A stretch of DNA of 64,000 nucleotides from NCBI GenBank assembly GCA_902530985.1, contig CACACI010000004.1:1-64000 (forward strand). The letters run 5' to 3'. A program made the position numbers and the translations under genes. This stretch comes from an uncultured Alphaproteobacteria bacterium. GTDB taxonomy: Bacteria > Pseudomonadota > Alphaproteobacteria > Methylaequorales > Methylaequoraceae. Within the stretch, counting starts at the first letter, position 1. Every line of letters begins with the position of its first letter. Below, piece by piece: positions 8,799 through 18,100 of this stretch. The notes beneath the pieces are model-generated. The model was given only the letters and a program-made list of their open reading frames with translations, did not search any database and was not told the origin of the DNA.

Positions 8799-11400
8799 TA
8801 TTTTTGACTAAGAGTTCTAAATTTCTCTCTGCTTCTTCAAGTTTTTTTTTATGATCTTCAACAATTCTAGGTGGAGCTTTATTAATAAAATTTTTATTAT
8901 TTAATTTTTTCATAAAGAATTTTACCTCGTTCTTATAATGCTCTATTTCTTTTGATAAAGATTTAGTATCAAATGAAGAATTATTTTCCTGCGATTCTAA
9001 AATAAATTTTAATCCAGAAACTACGATTACTTTATTGTTATTTTCATCACATTTTTCTTTATATTTAACCTCATTAAATCTAAATATTGAATTAATTAAA
9101 AAGATATTCTTGTCAATCCAATGAATCTTGTTTTTAGAGATTATAATTAGATTAAATTTTAATTTTTTAATATTACCAATTTCAAATCTAATTTTTTTTA
9201 AAAGTTCAATAAAATTATTAAATTCGATAATCGTCTCTTTTTCATGGGTTAATTTCGAATCAGTTTTTATTAGTTCATTAAAAAATGAATTCTTAATAAA
9301 ACCTAATTCTTTCCCAATCTCTTCGGTAATAAATGGAATTATTGGATTAATCAAATTTAATGATTCCGAAAAGATGTAATTAAAAATACCAGAGATCTCT
9401 TTTTTATTTTTTTCTTCTTTCAAATAATTTTTTGATAACTCTATGTATAAGTCACAAAAATCGTTCCATAAGAAATGGTATAAATCTGATATAACTAAAT
9501 TAAATTTAAATAATTCAATATTCTTTATAACTTTACTTTGTGTTTCTGAAAATCTATATAAAATCCATTTATTAAGAGAGAGTTTTGTTGATTTTGGTGA
9601 AAACTTTGAGTCAAAAGAAAAATTATTAAATTGACTAAATCTTGCTACATTCCATATTTTTGTTATAAAATTTCTGCTATTTTCAACTAATTTGTTAGAT
9701 AGTTTTATATCTCTACCTTGAGTCGACAAATTTGCCAGAGTAAATCTCAAAGCGTCCGAACCATATGAATCAATTAATTCAAGTGGGTCTATAACATTTC
9801 CTTTAGATTTTGACATTTTTTGACCTTTTTCATCTTTTACCAAAGGATGAATATATATATTTTTGAATGGAATTTCTTTCATGAACTCTAAGCCCATCAT
9901 AATCATTCTGGCGACCCAAAAAAATATAATATCAAAACCTGTAACTAATACATTGCTTGGGTAGAATTTCTTAAGTAAATTATTTTTTTTAGGCCAACCT
10001 AGAGTTGAAAATGGCCATAAAGCTGATGAAAACCATGTATCAAGAACATCAGAATCTTGATGAGTCACTTTTGCAGTTTTATTTTTACTTGTAAGTATCT
10101 TCTCAGCATCTTGTTTTGAACTTGCTGCAACTACAATATCAGAGTTCGTATACCATATAGGAATTCTATGTCCCCACCAGATTTGTCTAGAAATACACCA
10201 TGGTTCAATATTTTTTATCCAATGTTTGAAGGTATTCATCCAAGAGTTTGGATGAAACTTTATTTTTTTTTCTTTCATTGCTCTTTCAACAGCAACGCAT
10301 ATTTTTTTAGTATCTAAAAACCATTGGTAAGTCATATATGGTTCTATAACTTCACCACTTCTATCTCCTACAGGAATTACCATTTTATTATTTTCTACCT
10401 TTTCAACCCTACCTTGCTCTTGTAACTCCAAAATTACTTTTTTCCTGGCTTTGAATCTATTAACTCCTTGATAATTTTTGGGAACATTATTGTTTAGATT
10501 AGCTTTATTGTCTAAAATATTCAAAAATTCTAATTTATGTTTTTTTCCAACATGAAAATCACTAAAATCGTGTGCAGGAGTTATTTTGACAGCTCCTGAA
10601 CCTTTTTCTGGGTCTGCATATCTATCAGATATTATAGGAATTCTTCTATTTACGATTGGAATTAAGGCAAATTTACCAATAAATTTCTTTAGTTTTAAAT
10701 TTTTTGGATGAATTGCTATTGCCGTGTCTCCAAATATAGTTTCCGGCCTTGTTGTTCCTACAATAATAGATTGTTTATTTTTTTCTATATCGTACCTAAT
10801 AAAATACATTTTTCCAATAATCTCATTTTGATTAACTTCAAGGTCTGATAAAGCTGTTTCCAATTTAGGGTCCCAGTTAACCAGTCTCTTGTCTTTGTAA
10901 ATCATGCCTTTGTTAAATAAGTTAATAAAAACTTCATTCACAGACTCACTTAACCCATCATCCATTGTAAATCTTGACATATCCCAATCAACTGCAGCAC
11001 CTAATCTATTCATCTGATTCAAAATTTTATCTCCTGACTCTTTCTTCCAATCCCATATCTTTTCAATAAACTTTTCCCTTCCCAAATCATTTTTATTTTT
11101 GCCTTTTTTATCTATGATCCTTTTTTCAACAATCATTTCTGTTGCAATGCCAGCATGATCTGTCCCTGGCTGCCACAAAACATTTTTTCCAAGTTTTTTA
11201 TGAAATCTAATCAATATATCTTGAAGCGTAAATGTAAGTGCATGCCCCATATGCAGACTACCTGTAACATTTGGTGGAGGCATCATTATACAGAATGGAT
11301 CATTTTGAGGTTCATCCTGAAATGAAAAGGTTTTGGATTTAGACCAGTTATCTAAACATTTTGTTTCAATTTCTGAGAAGTTAAATCTTTTTCCGAGCAT
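8779..11400 (-). CDS. valS: Valine--tRNA ligase
   Basis: Class I synthetase charging tRNA-Val with editing of threonine. The 873-residue protein has PPPNVTGSLHMGHAL (HIGH motif as HMGH, about residues 41-55), the editing domain with TRPETIFGDTAIA, the WWGHRIPIWY catalytic-core segment, DVLDTWFSSALWPF, the KMSKSKGNVIDPL loop, and a C-terminal coiled coil containing the family's 'PPRIVEDHKKKLEEAE' region. Length is normal. It starts 3 bases after the tolC stop and is coupled to the downstream hydrolase gene by a 20-base overlap. Confidence 0.97.
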   Translation of the reverse strand: MLGKRFNFSEIETKCLDNWSKSKTFSFQDEPQNDPFCIMMPPPNVTGSLHMGHALTFTLQDILIRFHKKLGKNVLWQPGTDHAGIATEMIVEKRIIDKKGKNKNDLGREKFIEKIWDWKKESGDKILNQMNRLGAAVDWDMSRFTMDDGLSESVNEVFINLFNKGMIYKDKRLVNWDPKLETALSDLEVNQNEIIGKMYFIRYDIEKNKQSIIVGTTRPETIFGDTAIAIHPKNLKLKKFIGKFALIPIVNRRIPIISDRYADPEKGSGAVKITPAHDFSDFHVGKKHKLEFLNILDNKANLNNNVPKNYQGVNRFKARKKVILELQEQGRVEKVENNKMVIPVGDRSGEVIEPYMTYQWFLDTKKICVAVERAMKEKKIKFHPNSWMNTFKHWIKNIEPWCISRQIWWGHRIPIWYTNSDIVVAASSKQDAEKILTSKNKTAKVTHQDSDVLDTWFSSALWPFSTLGWPKKNNLLKKFYPSNVLVTGFDIIFFWVARMIMMGLEFMKEIPFKNIYIHPLVKDEKGQKMSKSKGNVIDPLELIDSYGSDALRFTLANLSTQGRDIKLSNKLVENSRNFITKIWNVARFSQFNNFSFDSKFSPKSTKLSLNKWILYRFSETQSKVIKNIELFKFNLVISDLYHFLWNDFCDLYIELSKNYLKEEKNKKEISGIFNYIFSESLNLINPIIPFITEEIGKELGFIKNSFFNELIKTDSKLTHEKETIIEFNNFIELLKKIRFEIGNIKKLKFNLIIISKNKIHWIDKNIFLINSIFRFNEVKYKEKCDENNNKVIVVSGLKFILESQENNSSFDTKSLSKEIEHYKNEVKFFMKKLNNKNFINKAPPRIVEDHKKKLEEAERNLELLVKNNVQDKI

Positions 11401-11403
11401 TAT

Positions 11404-12768
11404 TTATTCAATTATATCTAACCACTTGTATTTTATATCCTTAAAATTTTCAACTTCATCATAATAAATTACTGACAAGCCTAAATCTCTGGCATTTAAT
11501 TCTCCCATAAAGAAAAGAGTTTCATAGTAGGAGTTAAAAAGATCTCTATAAGATTTTACAAGATCTAGTTCAGATTGAAGTAATTCTTGTTCACCATCTA
11601 AGAGGTCTAACATTGTTCTTTCTCCTAACTGCATTTCCTGCCTAAGTCCATCCAAATATATTTTATTAGATGCAATCTGCTTTTTATAAGCAGCAATCTT
11701 AGAATATGAATAATCATAGGAAGACTTTGAAGAAATTAAATTAAATAATATCTCATCCTGAGTTTGTTTTAAAAACTGTCTAAGAGCAAATAGTTGAGCT
11801 TTAGATTCTCTAATTTTTGATGATGCACTTCCAGATTGATACAAGGGAATGTCAACAGTCGCAAAAGCTGATAAAACTTCTCTCTTACTATCATTTCTGA
11901 AATAACCTTCATTTATATATGCATCTGCTTCGAATTTTACACTTGGTAATTTTTTTCTTTTTAATGTCTTTATTTTACTCTCGGAAGACTTGATTTGATA
12001 TATAAGGTCATTAATTTTTGGGTTATTTTTTGTACTTAAAGATTTCATTTCTTCAATTTGTTTTTTAAATTCAAGAACAGTTAAATCTATTTTTGGTTCA
12101 CGAGGTTCTATTCCAAAAATAAAAGAAAAATTTGCAGTTAAAGATTCCAAATTCTTTTCAGATTCTATCAAGTCTGAATCTGCCAGGGACAACCTAGCTT
12201 CTGCAATTGAAACATCAGTTAAGGTAACTTCACCAATTTCAAATTGTTCTTTAGTTAAATCTAGTCTACTTTGCAATACTTCTAAATTCTTTTTTTTAAG
12301 TTCATAATTAGATTTTTCTGTTGCATAATCTGCGTAAACTTTTATTGCGTCCATAAATATTTCTTGCTCTGTATTTTTCAATACATAACGATGAGACACA
12401 ATAGTGTTTTCTGCAACTTTAAGATTACTTAAACTACTCCCACCATCAAAAATATTCTGAGTTATACTAATACCTTTATTAGTTTCTGTCCTAATTCCAT
12501 CTGAAGTTATGTTAAAACCATGAGAGTTCGTATGAACTTTTCCTTTTTCATAGTATCCTTTAATTTCTGGTCTAAACTCAGAAAGAGCCTGTGGCATTAA
12601 TTCATCCTTAGATTTAAGTAAATTTCTTTCATATTTTATTCTTGGATTAGTCTCATAAAGTGATTCTAATGATACTTTTAAATCCGAATTCATTATCGGT
12701 TGACAAAATAATAATTGAGGAAAAATTATTATGAAATTTAGAAAAAAAAAGTTACGAATCATTTTCAT
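11404..12768 (-). CDS. tolC: TolC-family outer membrane efflux protein
   Basis: Outer-membrane channel protein for type I secretion or RND efflux. The protein has a hydrophobic N-terminal signal peptide ending near FPQLLFCQP, then two long alpha-helical OEP repeats with the family's LKKKNLEVLQSRLDLTKEQFEIGEVTLTDVS-type pattern, e.g. EQFEIGEVTLTDV and its second copy RQEMQLGERTMLDLLDGEQE. I place the start at the ATG at 12766-12768; a more upstream in-frame start would add residues before the signal peptide and overlap pcm by 53 bases. A Pcm-like gene followed by TolC is common in Alphaproteobacteria. The window's RND adaptor and pump (36569-40584) lack their own channel and may use this one. 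Confidence 0.92.
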   Translation of the reverse strand: MKMIRNFFFLNFIIIFPQLLFCQPIMNSDLKVSLESLYETNPRIKYERNLLKSKDELMPQALSEFRPEIKGYYEKGKVHTNSHGFNITSDGIRTETNKGISITQNIFDGGSSLSNLKVAENTIVSHRYVLKNTEQEIFMDAIKVYADYATEKSNYELKKKNLEVLQSRLDLTKEQFEIGEVTLTDVSIAEARLSLADSDLIESEKNLESLTANFSFIFGIEPREPKIDLTVLEFKKQIEEMKSLSTKNNPKINDLIYQIKSSESKIKTLKRKKLPSVKFEADAYINEGYFRNDSKREVLSAFATVDIPLYQSGSASSKIRESKAQLFALRQFLKQTQDEILFNLISSKSSYDYSYSKIAAYKKQIASNKIYLDGLRQEMQLGERTMLDLLDGEQELLQSELDLVKSYRDLFNSYYETLFFMGELNARDLGLSVIYYDEVENFKDIKYKWLDIIE

Positions 12769-13426
12769 AACCATTTTTCTGGTTAATGAAATCTTCCAAT
12801 TCAAATAAATTTGTATTAAATAGTTTTGTAAATGAGATTATTGAATCAATTTTTTTACCTCTTACAAACTCACCAATATAATCATCGTCTTTTAAAACTG
12901 TATAGATTTCACCATTTTCTTTTAATTGTTTACTTAAAGCACTTGGAATAGATTGAACAGAACCCTCAATAAATATCTTATCATATGGAGAGTTTTTGTT
13001 ATTTCCACTATTAAGATTTGATTTAAATAAAACAGAACAATTTAAACATCCCATTTGTGAGAGAGTCTTATTTGCTTGATCTACAAATTTTTTATTATTT
13101 TCTATACCAAAAACATAACTAACCAGTTTCGAGACGATTGCCACTGAATACCCAGTTAGGCAACCAATTACCAATACGGAGTCTTCTTTTGAAAAATTAC
13201 AATATTCAAACATTTTTGCTAGCACAAAGGATCTCATTAGATATCTTTCAGGAGTTATCATTATATCTGAATCGCTATAAACCAAATCTTTTTCTGAATC
13301 AGGAACAAATAATTCTTTCTGCGTGTTATCAAATGAATTAATAATTTCAGAATTTTTTACACCATTAGGTAATATTTGATTATTTATCATATTTGTCCTA
13401 GCAATTTCAAAAAAATTATTATTCAT
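12752..13426 (-). CDS. Protein-L-isoaspartate methyltransferase-like protein
   Basis: A 224-residue member of the Pcm/PCMT family, recognised from MINNQILPNGV, ELFVPDSEKDLVYSDSDI, and LMRSFVLAKMFEYC. The SAM-binding loop is altered: the family's GxGTGY reads VIGCLTGYS here, and the acidic residue of motif post I is kept (FGIENN). This shape matches the Pcm-like proteins that sit before tolC in Alphaproteobacteria and may not repair isoaspartate. Its 3' end overlaps tolC by 17 bases. It is divergent from the tRNA-Cys gene. True catalytic activity is uncertain. Confidence 0.8.
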   Translation of the reverse strand: MNNNFFEIARTNMINNQILPNGVKNSEIINSFDNTQKELFVPDSEKDLVYSDSDIMITPERYLMRSFVLAKMFEYCNFSKEDSVLVIGCLTGYSVAIVSKLVSYVFGIENNKKFVDQANKTLSQMGCLNCSVLFKSNLNSGNNKNSPYDKIFIEGSVQSIPSALSKQLKENGEIYTVLKDDDYIGEFVRGKKIDSIISFTKLFNTNLFELEDFINQKNGYENDS

Positions 13427-13498
13427 AATTATGGTATTATTAGTTATTGTTTAATATATAAGTATTAATATTTATTACAATATTTAAGAATTTTATGG

Positions 13499-13572
13499 GG
13501 TGCGGTGGCGGAGAGGCTACGCACCGGCCTGCAAAGCCGAGAACACCGGTTCGAATCCGGTCCGCACCTCCA
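13499..13572 (+). tRNA. tRNA-Cys (anticodon GCA)
   Basis: A 74-base cloverleaf. The acceptor stem GGTGCGG (13499-13505) pairs with CCGCACC (13562-13568), followed by discriminator T and an encoded CCA (13570-13572). The anticodon loop CTGCAAA places GCA at 13531-13533, the T arm reads CCGGTTCGAATCCGG, and U73 is the known tRNA-Cys identity base. The outermost anticodon-stem pair is C/A rather than Watson-Crick. It lies 52 bases before tRNA-Asn. Confidence 0.96.
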
Positions 13573-13624
13573 GTAAATTATTAATGTTTTACAATTTAGA
13601 AAATTTCACTATTATAAGCCTAAT

Positions 13625-13700
13625 TCCGGCGTAGCTCAGCTGGTAGAGCAAGCGACTGTTAATCGCTGGGTCACAGGTTCGAGTCCTGTCGCCGGAGCCA
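13625..13700 (+). tRNA. tRNA-Asn (anticodon GTT)
   Basis: A 76-base cloverleaf. The acceptor stem TCCGGCG (13625-13631) pairs with CGCCGGA (13690-13696), followed by G73 and encoded CCA (13698-13700). The anticodon stem AGCGA/TCGCT encloses CTGTTAA, with GTT at 13658-13660. The T arm reads ACAGGTTCGAGTCCTGT. The next gene's start codon begins only 4 bases after the CCA, so the epimerase mRNA is either leaderless after tRNA processing or initiated within the tRNA gene. Confidence 0.97.
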
Positions 13701-13704
13701 TTTT

Positions 13705-14706
13705 ATGAAAATATTTATTAGTGGAATAGCTGGATTTCTTGGAAGTCATTTAGCTGATGCATTCATTAAAGATGGGCATCAAGTTGTTGGGTGTGATAGT
13801 CTGATAGGAGGAGAACTGGATAATGTTCCAGTTGATGCCGAATTCTATCAGTATGATTGTTGTTTTCGAAACTCTATGCTAAAAATTACAAAAGGTTGCG
13901 ATTTAGTTTATCACACAGCTGCTACAGCTTATGAAGGTCTGTCAGTATTTTCTCCTCACCTCATCACGCAGAATATTGTTACTGGATCTGTCTCATTGTT
14001 TAGCGCTGCAATCGAAAATAAGGTCAAACGGATAATATATTGTTCATCTATGGCAAGATATGGAACTAATCAAATTCCTTTTAAAGAAGAATATAATCCA
14101 TCACCTCAAGATCCTTATGGCATAGCAAAAGTAGCGGCTGAAAACATTTTAAAAAATTTATGTGAAGTTCATGGAATTGAATATGTTATAGCTGTGCCAC
14201 ATAATATAATTGGACCTAGACAAAAATATGATGATCCTTATAGGAATGTAGCATCCATAATGATAAATTTAATGTTACAAAATAGACAACCATTTATATA
14301 TGGTAATGGAGAACAAAAAAGATGTTTTTCTTATATTGATGATGATTTGTTTTGTCTTAAAGAAATGGCTACAAACCCTAAAGTTAAAAGTCAAATAATC
14401 AACATTGGTCCAGATGAAGAATTTATTACAATTAATAAATTAGCAGAAAAAATTGCAAATCAATTAAAATTTAATCTTAATCCAAAGTACGTTACTGGAA
14501 GGCCTCAAGAAGTTCTGGAAGCTACTTGTAGTGCAGATAAGGCCCGTAAATTATTAAACTATAAAACTAAAACAAAATTAGACGAAGGTTTAGAAAAAAT
14601 GATAACTTTCATCAAAACTAAAGGAGTTAAAAAATTTAGATATCATTTAGATCTTGAGATTTTAAATTCAAAGACACCAAAAACATGGAAAGAAAAACTC
14701 TTTTAA
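13705..14706 (+). CDS. NAD-dependent sugar-nucleotide epimerase/dehydratase
   Basis: Extended short-chain dehydrogenase of 333 residues. The Rossmann nucleotide loop is GIAGFLGSH (about residues 7-15), the catalytic Tyr-x-x-x-Lys is in YGIAKVAAE, preceded by CSSMARYG (the Ser site), and the C-terminal region resembles GalE/WbpP-type UDP- or GDP-sugar epimerases. Substrate cannot be read from the sequence. It is followed 1 base later by a family 2 glycosyltransferase, so a role in cell-surface glycan synthesis is inferred. It starts 4 bases after tRNA-Asn. Confidence 0.85.
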   Translation: MKIFISGIAGFLGSHLADAFIKDGHQVVGCDSLIGGELDNVPVDAEFYQYDCCFRNSMLKITKGCDLVYHTAATAYEGLSVFSPHLITQNIVTGSVSLFSAAIENKVKRIIYCSSMARYGTNQIPFKEEYNPSPQDPYGIAKVAAENILKNLCEVHGIEYVIAVPHNIIGPRQKYDDPYRNVASIMINLMLQNRQPFIYGNGEQKRCFSYIDDDLFCLKEMATNPKVKSQIINIGPDEEFITINKLAEKIANQLKFNLNPKYVTGRPQEVLEATCSADKARKLLNYKTKTKLDEGLEKMITFIKTKGVKKFRYHLDLEILNSKTPKTWKEKLF

Positions 14707-14707
14707 A

Positions 14708-15634
14708 ATGCCAAAAATTAGTTTTATTTGTCCAATATTTAACAAAAAGAAATACCTTAACAAAGTTCTTAGATCAATTAAAAGTCAGAAAGGAAATTTT
14801 GATAAAGAATATATTTTTGTAAATGATGGATCTTCAGATGGATCATTAGAATATTTGAAACAAAGCACTTCATCATGGAAAAATACTATTGTTATTAATC
14901 AAACAAACCGAGGACCTGCAATTGCAACCCAAGTTGGCATTAAACATTCATCAGGAGATTATATTAAGTTAGTTGGAGGAGATGATGTAATGGCACCATT
15001 CTGTTCTGAATTATTATTAAAAACAATTAAAAAAAGAAATTCAGTAGCTGCATTCAGTTCATACAAATTAGTTAATACTTTTGAAAATATTAATTATGGA
15101 GAAAATATAATAAGTAACTATAGAATAATAAAGAACCCTTTAATGCAAACTATAAAATCAAGTTTTTCTGGAACCACACCAAACCTTTTCTGTAATAAGG
15201 CAGTTAAAAAGTCTGGCGGATGTAACAAAAATATTTTTATAGAAGACTTTTCTCTTGCTCTTGGCTTATCAAGACTAGGAAATTTTTGTTTTATAGATAA
15301 TGTAACATCTTATGGGCCAAAAAATGATAGTCAAAGAATTATGATAGGAAAAAAGGTTCAATTACTTCATGATTATAATGCTGCACTATATTATTTCATA
15401 AAAAAAAACAGCAAAATTGAAAAATCAATTATTAAAGTTGCTTGCAATAAGTCATTGGGTAGGGCAGATAAATGGTTTAGAAGAGAACTAGGTGGAACAA
15501 AGTTTAATAAAATGAATTATTATAAAATATCTATATTTTTTGGAAGAAGAGATTACCTAAATTTAATTAGAGAATCTTGTCTATTTTTTTATAATTTTTG
15601 TAATAAACAATCTATAAGATATAAAATATCATAA
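14708..15634 (+). CDS. Family 2 glycosyltransferase
   Basis: A 308-residue GT-A fold transferase. The N-terminus ISFICPIFNKKKYLNKVLRSI and FVNDGSSDGS (nucleotide-sugar binding) are typical GT2 motifs, and LVGGDDVMAPF supplies the DXD-like acidic pair at about residues 93-103. No transmembrane segment follows the catalytic domain. It is almost contiguous with the epimerase and convergent with the ABC-2 permease. Donor and acceptor are unknown; a surface polysaccharide role is inferred from context. Confidence 0.85.
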   Translation: MPKISFICPIFNKKKYLNKVLRSIKSQKGNFDKEYIFVNDGSSDGSLEYLKQSTSSWKNTIVINQTNRGPAIATQVGIKHSSGDYIKLVGGDDVMAPFCSELLLKTIKKRNSVAAFSSYKLVNTFENINYGENIISNYRIIKNPLMQTIKSSFSGTTPNLFCNKAVKKSGGCNKNIFIEDFSLALGLSRLGNFCFIDNVTSYGPKNDSQRIMIGKKVQLLHDYNAALYYFIKKNSKIEKSIIKVACNKSLGRADKWFRRELGGTKFNKMNYYKISIFFGRRDYLNLIRESCLFFYNFCNKQSIRYKIS

Positions 15635-15635
15635 A

Positions 15636-16427
15636 TCACTCTCCTTGATTGATAAGCAAACCTCTATCTCTTGCCACCTTTAACATTTTTAAAAAAAACA
15701 AAATACTTAAGAATAAATAAAAAGCATTTAGAAAAACTATTATTAGGAAATTAGAAAATATAAACATTCTTTCAATTAAAATTAGTCGCATAGATTCAAA
15801 AATATGAACTGTAGGTAAAATTTGAGCGATTCCTTGAACTGTTTCTGGAAGTGAATTTAATGGGTAATAAACACATGAGAAAGGTAATATAATAAAAATT
15901 ACCGCCCATGCTAGTTCCTCGAATGCATGGCCATACCTGAGCACCAAACCTGAAACTAAAAAACCAATAGACCATCCGACTATTATTAAATTAAAAAAAA
16001 AAAAAGAAAGATAAAAACCCAGTTCAAAGAGATGAAAATTAAAAAAATAATTTGCAAAAAAAATAGCAGGTGTTAATCCAATGCATGTCCTAATAAAACT
16101 TATTAAAACTAATCCAATTACTATCTCAAAATCTTTTATTGGAGTTATAAAAAGATTAGGAAGATTTCTAGACCATAATTCTTCAAAAAAAGACATTGTT
16201 AATCCCAATTGTCCTCTAAATAAAACATCCCAAAGAACAACAGCTGACAGAATTATATTTAATGAGCTCCAAATCCCATAACTTTCATTTGACATAAAAA
16301 AGTTTGTAAAAAAACCCCAAAACAATATTTGAACTGTTGGCCAATAAAAAATACTCATTAATCTTGGAAATGATCCAAATGAGATATTCTGATATCTTAT
16401 TAAAAGTGCAAATATTCTATTAAACAT
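15636..16427 (-). CDS. ABC-2 type transporter permease
   Basis: A 263-residue membrane protein with about six hydrophobic segments, the usual ABC-2 permease layout. The stretch YYPLNSLPETVQGIAQILPTVHIFE near the C-terminus matches the family's conserved 'P...LP..VQ.I....P..H..E..R' signature before the last helices. It lies 2 bases downstream of its ATPase partner. Possible cargo includes polysaccharide, lipid or drug; the neighbouring glycan genes favour a surface carbohydrate but that is inference. Confidence 0.88.
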   Translation of the reverse strand: MFNRIFALLIRYQNISFGSFPRLMSIFYWPTVQILFWGFFTNFFMSNESYGIWSSLNIILSAVVLWDVLFRGQLGLTMSFFEELWSRNLPNLFITPIKDFEIVIGLVLISFIRTCIGLTPAIFFANYFFNFHLFELGFYLSFFFFNLIIVGWSIGFLVSGLVLRYGHAFEELAWAVIFIILPFSCVYYPLNSLPETVQGIAQILPTVHIFESMRLILIERMFIFSNFLIIVFLNAFYLFLSILFFLKMLKVARDRGLLINQGE

Positions 16428-16429
16428 AT

Positions 16430-17140
16430 TTATTTAAACAAATCCTTAAGTGATGAATAATTATTTTTTTTAATAAGATTTTTTAAATCTCCATTATAAA
16501 ATATATTTCCATTATCGAGAACCACCAAATAAGAGCACATTTTTTCAATTTCAACTAAATCATGTGAAGTAATAATTATTGTAGATTTATTTATTCTTTG
16601 ATAGTCAATTATATACTGTCTTACAAACTCAGATGTTGAAACATCAAGAGAAGCCGTGGGCTCATCAAGAAGCAATAATTTAGGTTTGTTAAGTAATGCT
16701 TTACATAGATTTACCCTTGTTTTTTGACCTGAAGAAAGCGTACCATATTTTTTGCTCAACAAACCTTTAACATCAAGGTCCAAAGTCAATCGAGAGATTT
16801 GGGTATTATAGTCATGAACATTATATAATCGTGCATAAAAAATTAGGTTCTGTATAACAGTCATTTTTTTAGGAAGTTCTACGTATGGACTTTGAAAATT
16901 AATTTTGCTGAGTATTTCGTATTTTTTTTTACGTAATGATTCTTCAAAAATATAAATTTCTCCATTTGTTGGAGTAACTAATCCCATTAACATTGCAAGA
17001 AAAGTTGTTTTTCCAGCACCATTTTTACCTAAAATACCAAATATTCCATTTTCTGGTAAAGTAATTGATATATCATTCAAAATATTTATATCGTCATATT
17101 TTTTAGATAAATTTACTGTCTTTACTGACGATCTTATCAC
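16430..17140 (-). CDS. ABC transporter ATP-binding protein
   Basis: A 236-residue ATPase with Walker A GKNGAGKTT (about residues 38-46), signature LSSGQKTRVNL, Walker B LLLLDEPTASLD and the switch His in IITSHDLVEIEK. The start is a GTG at 17138-17140, directly after the SMP-30-like gene's stop. It pairs with the ABC-2 permease 2 bases downstream, forming an exporter. The ATPase resembles the NodI/CcmA-like daunorubicin group; the substrate is not indicated. Confidence 0.92.
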   Translation of the reverse strand: MIRSSVKTVNLSKKYDDINILNDISITLPENGIFGILGKNGAGKTTFLAMLMGLVTPTNGEIYIFEESLRKKKYEILSKINFQSPYVELPKKMTVIQNLIFYARLYNVHDYNTQISRLTLDLDVKGLLSKKYGTLSSGQKTRVNLCKALLNKPKLLLLDEPTASLDVSTSEFVRQYIIDYQRINKSTIIITSHDLVEIEKMCSYLVVLDNGNIFYNGDLKNLIKKNNYSSLKDLFK

Positions 17141-18001
17141 TTAATTTAATTGATACGCTGTAAGGTTATTGTTTTTCATCATAGGGATAAGAATAAGATT
17201 TTTATGCATTAAGATCTCAAGATCTGCTGCACCCTTATTTATTTTCTTAGTACCAATAACCATACCTTTTTTGTTAATAGTCAGAAGTTTTCCATGCATC
17301 CAGTCAGTAACTAAATAACCATTATTTCTATTGAACACAATACCATCTAAATTCCCTATTGGACGTGTGCTAAAAAATTTTTTAATTTCTCTGGTATGAA
17401 GATTTAATTTAATTAATGTTCCTTTTACTTCAGTTTTAAAACCTTCACTTATTTCTCCCCAACAAGCAACAATTAAATATTTACCTTCAATTAAAAGACC
17501 ATTAGGTGAATATAAAAGTTTACTTTGTTTCCAAATATTTAATCTATTATTCTTTAAAGCATAAATTCTATTTTTAAACATATCAGAGGCGTATATAGTT
17601 CCATTTTTATCTGCTACTAAATCATTCAAAAAACCTGCATCATTTATAGAAAAAGACTCTTTTTCCTTACTGTTTATTGAAATTTTCCATATTTTATTTA
17701 TATCTGAAACAAATAAAAAGTTTTTATGAATTGCCATTCCCTTTGGCGCATCTAAACCTGTAATCCATTTTTTTTCTAAAATTTGTCCATTTACGCTTAT
17801 TTTTGTTATGTAACCATTCTTATCTTGTTTAAGTGGATCTCCGTTGATATTTGAAATATAAATTGCATCACTACCTTTATCATAAATAACTGATTCTGGC
17901 TCGTTAAGTCCGTCAATTATCCATTTAATTTCTAATGAGATAGCATTTGAAAAATAGAAAATGAATATAAAAAAGAAAATTTTTAAAAAGATGTTTATCA
18001 T
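17141..18001 (-). CDS. Secreted SMP-30/gluconolactonase-like beta-propeller protein
   Basis: A 286-residue protein with an N-terminal signal peptide (hydrophobic core about residues 4-19, cleavage near SNAIS) and repeated propeller blades. Blade-type phrases include GLNEPESVIYD, GLDAPKGMAIHKNFLFVSDI, FLNDLVADKNGTIYASD, SPNGLLIEGKYLIVACW and NLDGIVFNRNNGYLVTD, each with the Asp/Asn pattern of SMP-30 enzymes. A periplasmic lactonase or binding role is possible but the substrate is unknown. It heads the leftward operon containing the ABC exporter, with no gap between the genes. Confidence 0.8.
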   Translation of the reverse strand: MINIFLKIFFFIFIFYFSNAISLEIKWIIDGLNEPESVIYDKGSDAIYISNINGDPLKQDKNGYITKISVNGQILEKKWITGLDAPKGMAIHKNFLFVSDINKIWKISINSKEKESFSINDAGFLNDLVADKNGTIYASDMFKNRIYALKNNRLNIWKQSKLLYSPNGLLIEGKYLIVACWGEISEGFKTEVKGTLIKLNLHTREIKKFFSTRPIGNLDGIVFNRNNGYLVTDWMHGKLLTINKKGMVIGTKKINKGAADLEILMHKNLILIPMMKNNNLTAYQLN

Positions 18002-18100
18002 TTTTTTTTAGAAATTCTAAACTAAACTATTGTTAACTTTTTGTATATGATTTAGGAAAAAAAGTTTACAATCAGCTAAAAAAAATAGTTTTTAAAAAAT

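Noticed and set aside
13499-16427. Prophage or integrative element at the tRNA pair.
   Set aside because: No integrase, phage gene or duplicated tRNA end was found; only position and content suggest an island.
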